A stretch of 47,747 nt of DNA from positions 1 to 47,747 of the forward strand of contig JAMPIK010000013.1 of the NCBI GenBank assembly GCA_023662865.1, written 5' to 3'. Made by a program: the position numbers and the translations under genes. The notes beneath the pieces are model-generated. The model had not been told where the DNA came from and did no database searches. It saw nothing but the letters and a program-made list of their open reading frames with translations. This stretch comes from Prevotella sp. (lineage in GTDB: Bacteria; Bacteroidota; Bacteroidia; Bacteroidales; Muribaculaceae). Shown here in pieces: positions 17,742-30,836 of this stretch; positions within the stretch are counted from its first letter, which is position 1; the number at the start of each line of letters is the position of its first letter.

Positions 17742-18950
17742 GCAGTATTGGCAGCGATGGACAACCATCGTGATTACCTCTCCGAAAAGCGTTCCCGATG
17801 AGGCCGCTAAAATCACCCGGCTCCTTGAGAGCGGGGCTGCCGATTGGGTGCATATCCGCAAACCGGAGTGGGAGCTTTCGCGCATAGGTGAGCTTATCGA
17901 GCAAATACCGAAGGAGTTGCATCCTCGGCTTAAACTTCATTCCGGGCCGGAGCTGCTGGAACAGTTTGAGTGCATCGGGGGCTTACACTTAAATTCGCGT
18001 ATGCCCGATGTTCCGGTAAAAGGGAAAGCCCTCTCGCGCAGTTGCCATACAATTGAAGAACTCGCCAAAGCCGACTCATTTCAGTATGTGACCCTCTCCC
18101 CTATTTTTGATTCAATCTCAAAGCCCGGTTACGGCACAGCCTTCAATCTTGACGAATTGCGAGATGTGCTGACGGCAAACCGGAATGTTATAGCTTTGGG
18201 GGGCGTTACTCCGCAGAGATTCAGAGTACTTGCGAAAGTGGGGTTTGCCGGGGCAGCCTTGCTCGGATATGTATGGAATGATTTTGAGTCGGCCATTCTG
18301 CAGCTCATCAAGCATAAAGCGTTGATTAACAACTTCCCGCTGCAATTTATCACCAACACAAGGGGCGCAGTCTTGCCTCTTATGTGCGAACGAGTGCTGG
18401 AAGCCGGATGCAAATGGGTGCAGGTGCGCATTAAAGGCGCAGACAGCCCGGAATTGCAGAGGGCAATTGAATTAATTCGCCCGGAGAGCGAGGCTCACGG
18501 AGCTACACTCATTGTTGACGATAATGTAGAAATCGCCGCGCGGCTCGGAGTGGGTGTGCATTTAGGCAGAAACGATATGCCGGCACCGCAGGCTCGCGAG
18601 ATACTCGGGCCGGAAGCTATAATAGGCTGCACATGCAACACCGCTGATGACATTGCGCGAGTAATCGCCGAAGGGGCAGCCGATTATATCGGACTCGGGC
18701 CCTTCCGGTTCACCACAACAAAGCAAAACCTTGCGCCCGTGTTGGGGCTTGAGGGGTATCGTGAAATTTTGACGAGACCGGAGCTGACAGCTCTCCCCAT
18801 AGTGGGAATTGGCGGTATCACACTACCTGATATAGAGCCGCTTATGGGTGTTGGCCTTGACGGCATAGCCGTGAGCGGCATGATAAGTAATGCTCCGAAT
18901 CCGGCAGAGGCTACCACTCAAATTATAACCGAAATAAACACATATATATA

Positions 18951-18951
<1 letters not shown>
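17731..18951 (+). CDS. thiE: TenI-like / thiamine phosphate synthase fusion
   Basis: One 406-residue frame holds two ThiE/TenI-type TIM barrels. Residues about 1-195 are TenI-like: [14 protein letters not shown] and [17 protein letters not shown] are present, but the DD pair of active ThiE is absent. Residues about 198-406 are a canonical ThiE: WVQVRIKG, the metal-binding [30 protein letters not shown] and VGIGGIT. ThiE joins HMP-PP and thiazole phosphate; TenI of Bacillus aromatises the thiazole. The fusion would place both late steps on one chain. The gene overlaps thiS by 11 bases and shares a base with thiG (TAATG). I see no frameshift sign at the junction. Confidence 0.92.
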
Positions 18952-22625
<3,674 letters not shown>

Positions 22626-22638
22626 GCAATCGCCCCCC

Positions 22639-22687
22639 CATAACTCAAGAGTCCAAGTCGCGCTGCGACTTGGACTCTTGAGTTATG
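22639..22687. terminator. Perfect 23-bp palindrome between thiH and rnhB
   Basis: A perfect 23-bp stem (22639-22661 with 22665-22687) has a 3-base loop. It lies between convergent genes, so it can stop transcription from both sides, although neither side has a good T run. The stop codon of rnhB lies inside the right arm. Confidence 0.75.
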
Positions 22688-23282
22688 GTAAAAGCTTGAA
22701 TGTGCGCCGATGTTCCGGGCATGGTCCGTGCTCGGCTATGGCGGCACGGTGTTCTTTTGTAGGGTAAGCTTTGTTTTTCAACCAGTTATACTGTGGATAT
22801 TCGGCAAACAGCCGACTCATCAGTTCATCTCGGTGAGTCTTGGCAAGAATTGATGCGGCGGCAATGGAAGCGTAAAGAGCATCTCCATGCACTACGGTGG
22901 TGTGCGGTATGCCGTCAGGGTGCGGTTTAAAGCGATTTCCGTCTACAAGAATATGGTCGGGTCTGATTTTCAAGCCGGTAACGGCACGTTGCATACCGAG
23001 GATTGAGGCGTTCAGTATGTTTATTTCATCAATCTCAGCGGCCGAAACCATTACGACACTCCAGGCAATAGACTGCTTTTCAATAATCGGGCGGAGAGTG
23101 TCGCGTTGAGCCTCGGTGAGCTTCTTCGAGTCGGTGAGCAGCGGATGGAAGAAACCTTCGGGCAGAATAACTGCGGCACAAGCTACCGGCCCGGCCAGAC
23201 AACCGCGCCCGGCCTCATCGCAGCCGGCTTCCAACCGCCCGGCTTGCATAAACGGTCTAAGTGGCTCTTTGGGCTTGGACAT
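22683..23282 (-). CDS. rnhB: Ribonuclease HII
   Basis: This 199-residue enzyme removes ribonucleotides from DNA-RNA hybrids. [14 protein letters not shown] near residues 20-33 holds the first catalytic Asp-Glu pair; HILVDGNRF and [23 protein letters not shown] hold the others. The start overlaps the stop of the upstream polyprenyl synthetase (TGATG), so the two are likely co-transcribed. Confidence 0.96.
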   Translation of the reverse strand: MSKPKEPLRPFMQAGRLEAGCDEAGRGCLAGPVACAAVILPEGFFHPLLTDSKKLTEAQRDTLRPIIEKQSIAWSVVMVSAAEIDEINILNASILGMQRAVTGLKIRPDHILVDGNRFKPHPDGIPHTTVVHGDALYASIAAASILAKTHRDELMSRLFAEYPQYNWLKNKAYPTKEHRAAIAEHGPCPEHRRTFKLLP

Positions 23283-24262
23283 CAGCTGTTTCGGGAAATA
23301 ATGAACGCGAAAAGCGCACGAAGCATTTCGCGAGCCTCGCTTTGAGGATACGCATCAAGCAGAGGAAGAGCCTCGGCGTGCAACCGTTCCATTTCGGCAT
23401 ATGCCGCCTCAATTCCCCCATTGGCGTGGGTAAACTCAATGAGTCTGCGTATCTGGTTTTCGTCCGGGAGGTCGTTTTGTAAAAGAGCTTTCATCTCATT
23501 TGCAAGGGGAGTCGGGGCATTCCGCAATGCAAGGAGCAACGGAAGTGTTACTTTGTTCTCGCGCAGATCGTTGCCGGAGGGCTTACCGGTGAGGCCGGAG
23601 GGGAAGTAGTCGAAAATATCATCGCGTATCTGAAAGCAAAGGCCCAACTTCTCGGCAAAATGAAGCAACGGCTCGGCCTTTTTGCGATCCACACCGCAAG
23701 CTTCCGCACCCACCAAAGCACAGTGCAGAAAGAGCGATGCGGTCTTCTTATGTATCGCCGTGAAATAATCTTCAATACGGAAGCTGTGTCCGCGTGCATT
23801 GCAAATCTGGTGTATCTCGCCTTGAGACAATTCTTTACCGAGAGCCGACAGAGAAGAAACGATAGCGAGCATATCGGTGCGCACGGCCTCAGCCAAAGCC
23901 GCGGAGACGAAGAAGTCGCCCACCAACACGGCAATATGATTGTCCCAAATGGCATTGACGGTGTCGCGGCCACGGCGCTTTTTTGTTTCGTCTACCACGT
24001 CATCGTGTATGAGCGAGGCATTATGAAGCAGTTCAAGGGCTGTCGCGGCATGGATTACGGTGTCATTCACTTCGCTGAAAAGCCCGGCGCAGAGCATAAC
24101 CATGATGGGACGCACCTGTTTCCCTTTGGTTTGCAGATATCGTTCCACGATTTCATTCATCAAAGGAGTATCATCAGAATTAAGCGCTCGGCGTATATTT
24201 ACGTTGAGTGCCTGTAATTCCGGTTTGAGTGCTTCGGCTATGTCTGTAAACGAGATTTGCAT
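23282..24262 (-). CDS. Polyprenyl (trans-isoprenyl) diphosphate synthase
   Basis: About 326 residues, all-helical, with both Asp-rich motifs of trans-prenyltransferases: a first motif [12 protein letters not shown] near residues 82-93, in the short DDxxD form, and a second motif [10 protein letters not shown] near 210. KGKQVRP near residue 48 binds the pyrophosphate. The length fits long-chain synthases of the IspB type that make the quinone side chain; the chain length cannot be read reliably from sequence. I use the ATG at 24262, since the codon at 24268 is TTG. Confidence 0.9.
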   Translation of the reverse strand: MQISFTDIAEALKPELQALNVNIRRALNSDDTPLMNEIVERYLQTKGKQVRPIMVMLCAGLFSEVNDTVIHAATALELLHNASLIHDDVVDETKKRRGRDTVNAIWDNHIAVLVGDFFVSAALAEAVRTDMLAIVSSLSALGKELSQGEIHQICNARGHSFRIEDYFTAIHKKTASLFLHCALVGAEACGVDRKKAEPLLHFAEKLGLCFQIRDDIFDYFPSGLTGKPSGNDLRENKVTLPLLLALRNAPTPLANEMKALLQNDLPDENQIRRLIEFTHANGGIEAAYAEMERLHAEALPLLDAYPQSEAREMLRALFAFIISRNS

Positions 24263-24276
24263 ATACAAAAACAGCG

Positions 24277-24284
24277 CAAAGTTA
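24277..24284 (-). promoter_or_regulatory. -7 box for the polyprenyl synthase gene
   Basis: TAACTTTG on the minus strand matches TAnnTTTG and lies 15 bases before the ATG. It nearly abuts the divergent polA promoter. Confidence 0.4.
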
Positions 24285-24293
24285 ACATTTTTT

Positions 24294-24324
24294 TTTGGGT
24301 TTAGGAATAAAAATGTTAATTTTG
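24294..24324 (+). promoter_or_regulatory. Promoter of polA
   Basis: TTTG (24294-24297), 19 bases and TAATTTTG (24317-24324) match the Bacteroidetes consensus fully. The ATG follows 29 bases after the box. Confidence 0.65.
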
Positions 24325-24353
24325 AGACCCCGTTTCATAAAAATTTACTCATC

Positions 24354-27128
24354 ATGGATACCCAAAACTCCTCGCGATTATTTCTGTTAGACGCGTACGC
24401 GCTGATTTTCAGAGCATATTATGCTTTGATTAAGATGCCGCGTACTACCTCGAAAGGTTTCAACACATCGGCAATTTTCGGCTTCGTAAGTACGCTCGAA
24501 GAGTTGCTGCGCAAGGAGAAACCGACCCATATCGCAGTCTGTTTCGACCCCCAGGGACCCACTTTCCGCCATGAGGCTTACGAGGCTTACAAGGGAGAAC
24601 GAGAGGCGACACCAGAGGATATCAAGCTCTCAATCCCTTATATAAAGGAAATAATCAGGGCGTATAATATACCCGTTTTGGAAGTAGCCGGCTTTGAGGC
24701 CGATGATGTAATCGGCTCCATGTCGGTAAAGGCGAGCAGTGAGGGGATTACTACCTACATGGTAACCCCGGACAAGGATTTCGGTCAGCTGGTGAAAGAG
24801 AATGTGTTCCAATACAAGCCGGCGTATCGCGGTGGAGATTTCGAGCTTCGGGGGCCAGAGCAGGTATGTGAGCGTTATGGCATCAAAGAACCTATGCAAG
24901 TGATTGATATACTTGCTCTTATGGGCGACAAGGTGGATAATATTCCCGGCTGCCCTGGTGTTGGTGAGAAGACGGCCACCAAACTTGTAGGCGAGTTCGG
25001 CAGCGTTGAAAATCTGATAGCTCATTCAGCCGACCTCAAAGGTGCGCTCCGCAAAAAGGTTGAGGAGAACATCGAGCAGATTGTCTTTTCAAAATATCTG
25101 GCAACGATACGCACAGACGTACCGCTTACCGAAACGGCGGAGTCTCTGAAGCGAAAAGCAGAAAATAAGGAAGCTATCGTCAAAATCTTCCGCAAGCTTG
25201 AATTCCGGGCCTTGGAGAAGCGCGTGCTTGACCGCATAAACAGTGAATCCGGAGAGACTGCTTCAACCTCCCACGCAACCGGGCCGGTGCAGGGTTCGTT
25301 GTTTGATTTTGAAGATGAGAAGCCTGTAAATCAACCTGTTGTTACGGAAGTTAAAAATATAAAGCCCGGGGTTAATCCGCAGTTGGGGGAGTTGGAGAAG
25401 GCGGTGATTGAGCGTGGTGAATATGCGTTGTTTACAGTGGCCAAGGGGGCGTCCGACATGGCAGCCGAGCCTGTCGGTTGGGCAATTGCCATACCCGGCG
25501 GCGATATTTTTTATCTGACCCGCACCTTCGCCGGAGCGGCTGAACTGATGGCAACCCTGCTTGAAAACAATAAGGTGTTGACAATCTCTCACGATATAAA
25601 ACGCGACTATGTAATATTGAGTAATCTCCTGCCTGACAAAGATTTGCAACCCTCCAATTTCTATGATATTGCGTTGGCTCATTATGTACTTGAGCCGGAG
25701 ATGCGTCATGACATCAACATTCTCTCCGAAAGCATTCTGCATAAGCGTTTGCCGGAACTTGAAGCTCTGTCGGGCAAGGGCGCCAAGAGATTGAAAGTCA
25801 TCTCATTGCCGGAGAGCAGTGTGGCTGAATGGAGCGGAGCAATGGTTCAGGCAGTTGCCGAATTGTATCCTTCACTTAAAGCGGAGATTGAGAAAGAAGG
25901 GCTATCTTCTTTGCTTTTTGATATGGAATTTCCGCTGGCAACCGTGTTGGGCAGCATGGAAAGAGCCGGGGTAAGGGTAGATGTCCCGACTCTTAACAAA
26001 GCGGCCGAGGGTATGCAAGAGAATTTAACGGCTCTTGAAACAGAGATACATACGCTTGCCGGAGCTGAATTTAATATCGGCTCTCCGGCAAAAGTGGGCG
26101 AAATTCTTTTCGACAGATTAGGACTCGACCCGAAAGCGAAAAAGACCAAATCCGGCCAATATTCCACCTCCGAGGAGGTGCTTGAGAAACTTGCCCCGGC
26201 TCACCCCATAGTATCCAAGATATTGGAATACAGACAGATAAAGAAACTTCTAAGCACTTATCTGACAGCCCTGCCGCAATGTATCAATCCGGCTACGGGG
26301 AAGATACACACCACTTACAATCAGACGGTTACGGCTACCGGACGCATCTCCTCCTCCGACCCGAACCTGCAAAATATTCCGGTGCGCGATGAGATGGGGC
26401 GTGAAATTCGCCGCGCATTTGTGCCGGATCCGGGTCAAATTTTTCTGTCGGCAGACTATAGTCAGATTGAATTGCGACTGGTGGCAGACCTCGCTAACGA
26501 TGATGTGATGCTTGATGCATTTGAACACGACAAGGATATCCATGCCATCACAGCCTCTAAGATTTATCACGAAGATTTGAAGGCAGTTACGAGCGAGCAA
26601 CGACGTAAGGCAAAGACGGCTAATTTCGGCATACTCTACGGCATCTCGGCTTTCGGCTTGGCAAACAGGCTGAACATACCCCGGTCGGAAGCTAAAGAGC
26701 TGATAGACGGTTACTTCCGCACCTTCCCCACGATACGCCAATATATGGATCAAAGCATCGAGTCAGCCAAAGAAAAAGGCTTTGTCACAACGCTTTACGG
26801 GCGCAGACGCAAGTTAGCGGATATTAACAGCCGCAACCCGGTAGTGCGAGGATACGCCGAGCGCAATGCCATAAATGCCCCGGTGCAGGGTTCCGCCGCT
26901 GACATAATAAAAATAGCCATGGTGCGCATACACGAGGAGATGCGCGAACGAGGCCTCAAAAGCGTGATGACCATGCAGGTACACGATGAATTGAATTTCA
27001 CCGTGGTGCCGGAAGAACTCCCTGTAATGCAAGAACTTGTAGCCCGGCAGATGCAAGCGGCCTACACCGGGCGCGTCCGCCTGAGCGCGTCAGTGGGCGT
27101 AGGCGAAAATTGGCTTGAGGCTCACTGA
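24354..27128 (+). CDS. polA: DNA polymerase I
   Basis: The 924-residue protein starts at the ATG at 24354, after the promoter; the open frame to the left is not translated. Residues 1-290 are the 5' nuclease (LLDAYALIFRAYYAL, FEADDVIGSM, MVTPDKDFGQLV, MGDKVDNIPGCPGVGEKTA). Residues about 330-510 are the 3'-5' exonuclease fold, and about 540-924 the polymerase with motif A DYSQIELRL near 700, motif B RRKAKTANFGILYG near 750 and motif C MQVHDELNF near 873. The exonuclease DxE motif is not seen (EYALFTVAKGASD), so proofreading is probably lost. It fills gaps and removes RNA primers. Confidence 0.96.
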   Translation: MDTQNSSRLFLLDAYALIFRAYYALIKMPRTTSKGFNTSAIFGFVSTLEELLRKEKPTHIAVCFDPQGPTFRHEAYEAYKGEREATPEDIKLSIPYIKEIIRAYNIPVLEVAGFEADDVIGSMSVKASSEGITTYMVTPDKDFGQLVKENVFQYKPAYRGGDFELRGPEQVCERYGIKEPMQVIDILALMGDKVDNIPGCPGVGEKTATKLVGEFGSVENLIAHSADLKGALRKKVEENIEQIVFSKYLATIRTDVPLTETAESLKRKAENKEAIVKIFRKLEFRALEKRVLDRINSESGETASTSHATGPVQGSLFDFEDEKPVNQPVVTEVKNIKPGVNPQLGELEKAVIERGEYALFTVAKGASDMAAEPVGWAIAIPGGDIFYLTRTFAGAAELMATLLENNKVLTISHDIKRDYVILSNLLPDKDLQPSNFYDIALAHYVLEPEMRHDINILSESILHKRLPELEALSGKGAKRLKVISLPESSVAEWSGAMVQAVAELYPSLKAEIEKEGLSSLLFDMEFPLATVLGSMERAGVRVDVPTLNKAAEGMQENLTALETEIHTLAGAEFNIGSPAKVGEILFDRLGLDPKAKKTKSGQYSTSEEVLEKLAPAHPIVSKILEYRQIKKLLSTYLTALPQCINPATGKIHTTYNQTVTATGRISSSDPNLQNIPVRDEMGREIRRAFVPDPGQIFLSADYSQIELRLVADLANDDVMLDAFEHDKDIHAITASKIYHEDLKAVTSEQRRKAKTANFGILYGISAFGLANRLNIPRSEAKELIDGYFRTFPTIRQYMDQSIESAKEKGFVTTLYGRRRKLADINSRNPVVRGYAERNAINAPVQGSAADIIKIAMVRIHEEMRERGLKSVMTMQVHDELNFTVVPEELPVMQELVARQMQAAYTGRVRLSASVGVGENWLEAH

Positions 27129-27133
27129 AACTC

Positions 27134-28741
27134 TTATTTTGTCGGGAAGAGAACAGGTGCACTGATTGTGCCGTTGGGCTGGCGTATATGCAGCAATCCG
27201 GCGGCTGTGGGAGCAAGGGAGGTAGCTTGAACCGGGTCGGAAAGAGTGCGTCCGGCCGGGACATCGACACCGCGCATGAATGCCGGAGCCGGATATATAC
27301 TGTGGCGTATAGGCTTGGTTATCACCGGATAACCGATATCTTCGCTCAAAAGCCAACCGGGGGCTATTTCCACCAAGAGGTCTGCCCCTCCCTGAGGATC
27401 GGTACTCAGACGCAATGCCTCTTCGGTCGGACTTGTTGATGAAATCAAGTCACTCATAGTGTAAACAGCCTCAATCCCGCTCATCTTGGAAAGAAATTCC
27501 TTTGCCTCTTTTGCGGCTTGTTCGAGAGCAATATTCTGTTTTTCAAGCAATTGACGGTTAAGCCAAATCGTGCCGGCACTCCAAGCTGAAATGTAATTAC
27601 CCTGCCCGTGACGCGCCGTGAGGAAAGCATTGAGCAGCGAGACGGCACGCTTTGTGGAGAACGTCCCGGAGGGAATGCGGTATTTATCATCATCGATAGT
27701 GGCATCATCGTAATAGCCGGTAGACATGAGTACGATGAGCGTATTATCAAGCCCCACAGCCTTGTCGGCAGCCGAGAACAGCCGGGCCAGGTCTGCATCA
27801 AGACGCAAATAAGTATCGGCCAATTCAAGGCGATAGTCACCGTCCTTCACATATTTGAACGGGGCGGCGGTATAGCCCAGACAAAGCATATCTATTGCAT
27901 CACCCCGGTTGCCGAGCTTCGTGCTGTTGAGCAAATCAATGGCAAGGTCGGTGACTTCCGTATTCGCTTTTGCCGATGCGGTGAAACGTTCATAAACATC
28001 TTTGGCCGACGACGGGAAGGTATGCCGAAACGGATAATATCGTTTTTGAGCCGGTAAGCCGGGGTATCGCTCAAGAGGCAACATGGGCTTCCACTGCATT
28101 GTGTCGATACGCGAAGACAAAGGTCGGCGATAATTGCGGTCGGTAACGGTTTGGGGCATTTCTTTATAATAAGTGGAGCCGCACCAACGTCCGGTGTTTT
28201 TGTCAAGCCACACGGCTCCTGACCCGGCATGGCCGGCCATGCTGACAGCCTGTTGCGGGTCAATGGCTATTGCCCAAGCCTGCCCCAATCCGGCACCGTC
28301 AATCATCACCTCATCGGCCAGAGTGGAGAGGCGAAACCTCTTGGGAGAATAGGCCTCGGTTGTAAAATTACCGATTACATCGCTGTCTGAAAGAGTGGGC
28401 AAAAGTTTAAGAGCCGATGCGTTCCAACTCAAAGAGGAAGGTACCCCCGTGCGGTCGGGAGTAGCGCCGGAGAAGAGCATGGCAGTGGAGGAAACGAGGT
28501 CAAGCCGAGCCGGCGCATATTGCACATTGCGAAAATATGTACCCTCATTTTTAAGCCGAGCAAACCCGCCGTTGCTCATCAAAGAAGCCAATTGCTCAAG
28601 GCAATCAGTCCGCAATTGATCCACCACAACAGCCAACACCAACTTCGGCCGTGACTGTAAATCAGCAATCGGTGTGGCCTCTGAAGTAGCCACACCAATC
28701 AGCAAAGATATATAAAACAGAAATGCTTTAAGATATTTCAT
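27134..28741 (-). CDS. Alkaline-phosphatase-superfamily protein, probably degenerate
   Basis: The product has 535 residues from the ATG at 28741, with a signal peptide (MKYLKAFLFYISLLIGVATSEA). KLVLAVVVDQLRTD and GGFARLKNEGTYFRN match the start of PafA-type alkaline phosphatases, and GATPDRTGVPS the region after the nucleophile. However, the usual TGPGHAS nucleophile motif reads LDLVSSTA, and the metal-binding DH pair reads GYYDD (LIVLMSTGYYDD). The fold seems kept but the catalytic residues lost. It may bind phosphorylated ligands or use other residues. It converges with polA across 5 bases. A frame open further upstream lies antisense to the His-rich tail of slyD and is not coding. Confidence 0.82.
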   Translation of the reverse strand: MKYLKAFLFYISLLIGVATSEATPIADLQSRPKLVLAVVVDQLRTDCLEQLASLMSNGGFARLKNEGTYFRNVQYAPARLDLVSSTAMLFSGATPDRTGVPSSLSWNASALKLLPTLSDSDVIGNFTTEAYSPKRFRLSTLADEVMIDGAGLGQAWAIAIDPQQAVSMAGHAGSGAVWLDKNTGRWCGSTYYKEMPQTVTDRNYRRPLSSRIDTMQWKPMLPLERYPGLPAQKRYYPFRHTFPSSAKDVYERFTASAKANTEVTDLAIDLLNSTKLGNRGDAIDMLCLGYTAAPFKYVKDGDYRLELADTYLRLDADLARLFSAADKAVGLDNTLIVLMSTGYYDDATIDDDKYRIPSGTFSTKRAVSLLNAFLTARHGQGNYISAWSAGTIWLNRQLLEKQNIALEQAAKEAKEFLSKMSGIEAVYTMSDLISSTSPTEEALRLSTDPQGGADLLVEIAPGWLLSEDIGYPVITKPIRHSIYPAPAFMRGVDVPAGRTLSDPVQATSLAPTAAGLLHIRQPNGTISAPVLFPTK

Positions 28742-28748
28742 AGGCCGA

Positions 28749-29345
28749 TTAATGGCAATGACCGCCGCAGCAGCCTTCGTGGTCGTGATGACCTTCACAA
28801 TGATCCCGGTCGCAATGGTCGTGGCCGCAGTGGTCATGGCCGCAACCGCAGCCACAGGAGTGAGCCGGTTTCAGCTCATCGGGTGTGGCATCGCGCACGG
28901 TGTCAATCTCTCCGTCGAAGCGGACTGTCAGTCCGGCAAAGGGATGATTGAAGTCCATTTTTACATGTGTCGGGGTGATTTCAAGCACTCTGCCTTTCAC
29001 CATGAAGCCTTCTTGAGTCATCATCGGCAGCTCGGCACCGACGGTCACCTCAGTAGCCATTACGCCGTCGCGCATAAAGATTCCTTTTTCCAATTCTATT
29101 ACGTTCTCCTCAAAACGTTCTCCGAAAGCGGCTTGCGGGGGGAGTGTCACTGAAAATTTGTCGCCCTCTTTCAAGCCTTTCATTGCCTCGATTAGTCCGG
29201 GTACAACATCGTTGCTAACCCCATAGACCATTACATCGGGAGCGTCTTCGGGAGTGGCGAATAGCATATCGCCGGTTTTGTCATTATAAACTTTGTAAGC
29301 GTAGGCCACGAATTTGCCGGGGCCTACTGTTTGAATTTCTTTCAT
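28749..29345 (-). CDS. slyD: FKBP-type peptidyl-prolyl isomerase SlyD
   Basis: The 198-residue protein has the FKBP domain with the inserted chaperone flap (VYGVSNDVVPGLIEAMKGLKEGDKF, PPQAAFGERFEENVIEL, DFNHPFAGLTVRF) and a C-terminal tail of about 40 residues very rich in His, Cys, Gly and Asp. SlyD proteins fold proline-containing chains and use that tail to bind nickel and other metals, often for metalloenzyme assembly. It lies between two exported-protein genes in the same direction. Confidence 0.95.
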   Translation of the reverse strand: MKEIQTVGPGKFVAYAYKVYNDKTGDMLFATPEDAPDVMVYGVSNDVVPGLIEAMKGLKEGDKFSVTLPPQAAFGERFEENVIELEKGIFMRDGVMATEVTVGAELPMMTQEGFMVKGRVLEITPTHVKMDFNHPFAGLTVRFDGEIDTVRDATPDELKPAHSCGCGCGHDHCGHDHCDRDHCEGHHDHEGCCGGHCH

Positions 29346-29364
29346 TTATAGTGTATTGTAAGTG

Positions 29365-30228
29365 TTATTTAAGTTCTATTTCAGTGCCGGTAGCGGTTAC
29401 TTCTTCCGAGTTTTCCGGATATTTGAGATTGTATTGCTCTATAAGAGGCTGCACATTGAAGTAGAAGCCGGCAGGTGTTTTGGAGGAGGGAGTACGCGAT
29501 GTGTCGGTTGGGTGTACTTTAAGGTAGTCAAAGCCGGGTTCGATAAACTCGTAATCGTCCACATCATATCCAAGCACCTCGAGCAGGAAGTATTCATGGT
29601 CGGGACTGACTACGATAAACGGGTCGGCCTGACTCTTGCCGAAGCCGGACGAAATGATTGCGCCAAGCAAGTTTTCCAAGCGGTAATCCCAGATACGCGC
29701 ACTGTTTTTCTTGTCCATATCTTGCAGCAGGCGAGAGAGCATATACATGCTTTGAATGTCGAAGGGGTTGTCTTTGAGTGCGAGTTCCGCATTTTTTATG
29801 ATTTCCTTCTGTTCGCGTATGGTATGTGTCTGAATTTCTTTGTATAAACGGTTCAATTCATAAGTACCCACATTGCGTTTCTCATGCGCCCGCATTGTGG
29901 AGTCACGCTGTTGCAGAGCTTGCCGGTTGAGGTTAAGCAACGAGTCCGTATGGTCTGTGTAATCGCTTTTACGATAAGGGTTATAATCCTCCTGATACAT
30001 TGAGCCGAAGTAAAAATAGCGATACTGTTCGGGAGTCATCACCGTGTCGTTGGCATCATAGAGCTTTTGGAGCTTGGCATAATAAAATGGCGATTCGGGG
30101 TCGAGAGTGGCTTCGCGTATTCTTTCAAGGTCCGGAGCCTCCACTTTGAGCTTCTTCTGTGCAAAGCCCGATGCCGGCGTCAATACCATTATCAATAATG
30201 CAATTATCGTAAATACAGTATGTTTCAT
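29365..30228 (-). CDS. DUF4919 family protein, exported
   Basis: From the ATG at 30228 the product has 287 residues and a signal peptide (MKHTVFTIIALLIMVLTPASGFA). APDLERIREATLDPESPFYY, then YRYFYFGSMYQEDYNPY and DNPFDIQSMYMLSRLLQD fit DUF4919, a Bacteroidetes family of unknown function with TPR-like helices. An earlier in-frame start at 30267 would place extra residues before the signal peptide. The chosen ATG overlaps the stop of the upstream membrane protein (ATGA), which points to a two-gene unit. Confidence 0.82.
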   Translation of the reverse strand: MKHTVFTIIALLIMVLTPASGFAQKKLKVEAPDLERIREATLDPESPFYYAKLQKLYDANDTVMTPEQYRYFYFGSMYQEDYNPYRKSDYTDHTDSLLNLNRQALQQRDSTMRAHEKRNVGTYELNRLYKEIQTHTIREQKEIIKNAELALKDNPFDIQSMYMLSRLLQDMDKKNSARIWDYRLENLLGAIISSGFGKSQADPFIVVSPDHEYFLLEVLGYDVDDYEFIEPGFDYLKVHPTDTSRTPSSKTPAGFYFNVQPLIEQYNLKYPENSEEVTATGTEIELK

Positions 30229-30761
30229 AAGTTGCTCAATTCGGTATTTATATATGTAAACAGCCATAGGATAAGCGGCACTCCGAGCATCATTACGGCG
30301 ATGGCTACCGGAAAACCTTTGGCTAACAAATAAGAGAAAAAGCGCGAACGCGAACGGCGCAACTGCTCACCGTCCGGTGTTCGAGTGAAAAGCAGATACC
30401 CGAAGAATATGCCGGCTACTACGGCGAGCACCATAACAGCATAAACGGCACTCACTTCGGTGGTGAAGGTATAACCCATCAACCCGACCGCCAGCCCGAC
30501 TACCGCCCCGGCCATAATATAACCCATGCCTCGCCGTTGCGACATGACTGCCGGCTCCTGCATTGCGCTTACTCCGGTAACCACAAGGGTAAGGCACAGC
30601 CAGGTGATGAGCATATTCATGTTCATAGGCAATGCTTCACTAAGATACACAGTCCCCAATGCCAAAAAAGACGCAACCGGGCCGAGCACCTCTTTGCGAT
30701 AAAGCAACAAGCCGGACACGGCATACAACGCCACTGCCAATATGATGAGAAAAACGGACAT
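30225..30761 (-). CDS. Small multi-pass membrane protein, unknown
   Basis: The 178-residue protein has about five hydrophobic segments: residues 1-20, 28-44, 48-66, 80-97 and 105-125, plus one near 150-172. A short basic loop (RRSRSRFF) near 137 is likely cytoplasmic. I do not recognise a family. Four-base overlap with the DUF4919 gene suggests they act together at the envelope. Confidence 0.7.
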   Translation of the reverse strand: MSVFLIILAVALYAVSGLLLYRKEVLGPVASFLALGTVYLSEALPMNMNMLITWLCLTLVVTGVSAMQEPAVMSQRRGMGYIMAGAVVGLAVGLMGYTFTTEVSAVYAVMVLAVVAGIFFGYLLFTRTPDGEQLRRSRSRFFSYLLAKGFPVAIAVMMLGVPLILWLFTYINTELSNL

Positions 30762-30836
30762 TTGTCTTCGGGTTATATATATATGTATTAACGCTCCGGA
30801 GAGTTTAATTATTCTTTAATAAACGTTAAATTACTC

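Noticed and set aside
24060..24353. N-terminal extension of polA
   Set aside because: It overlaps the divergent polyprenyl synthase gene and the consensus polA promoter; the family start fits the ATG at 24354.
28742..28855. N-terminal extension of the phosphatase-fold protein
   Set aside because: The Ala/Thr/Ile-rich residues are the antisense reading of the His-rich end of slyD, and the signal peptide begins at 28741.
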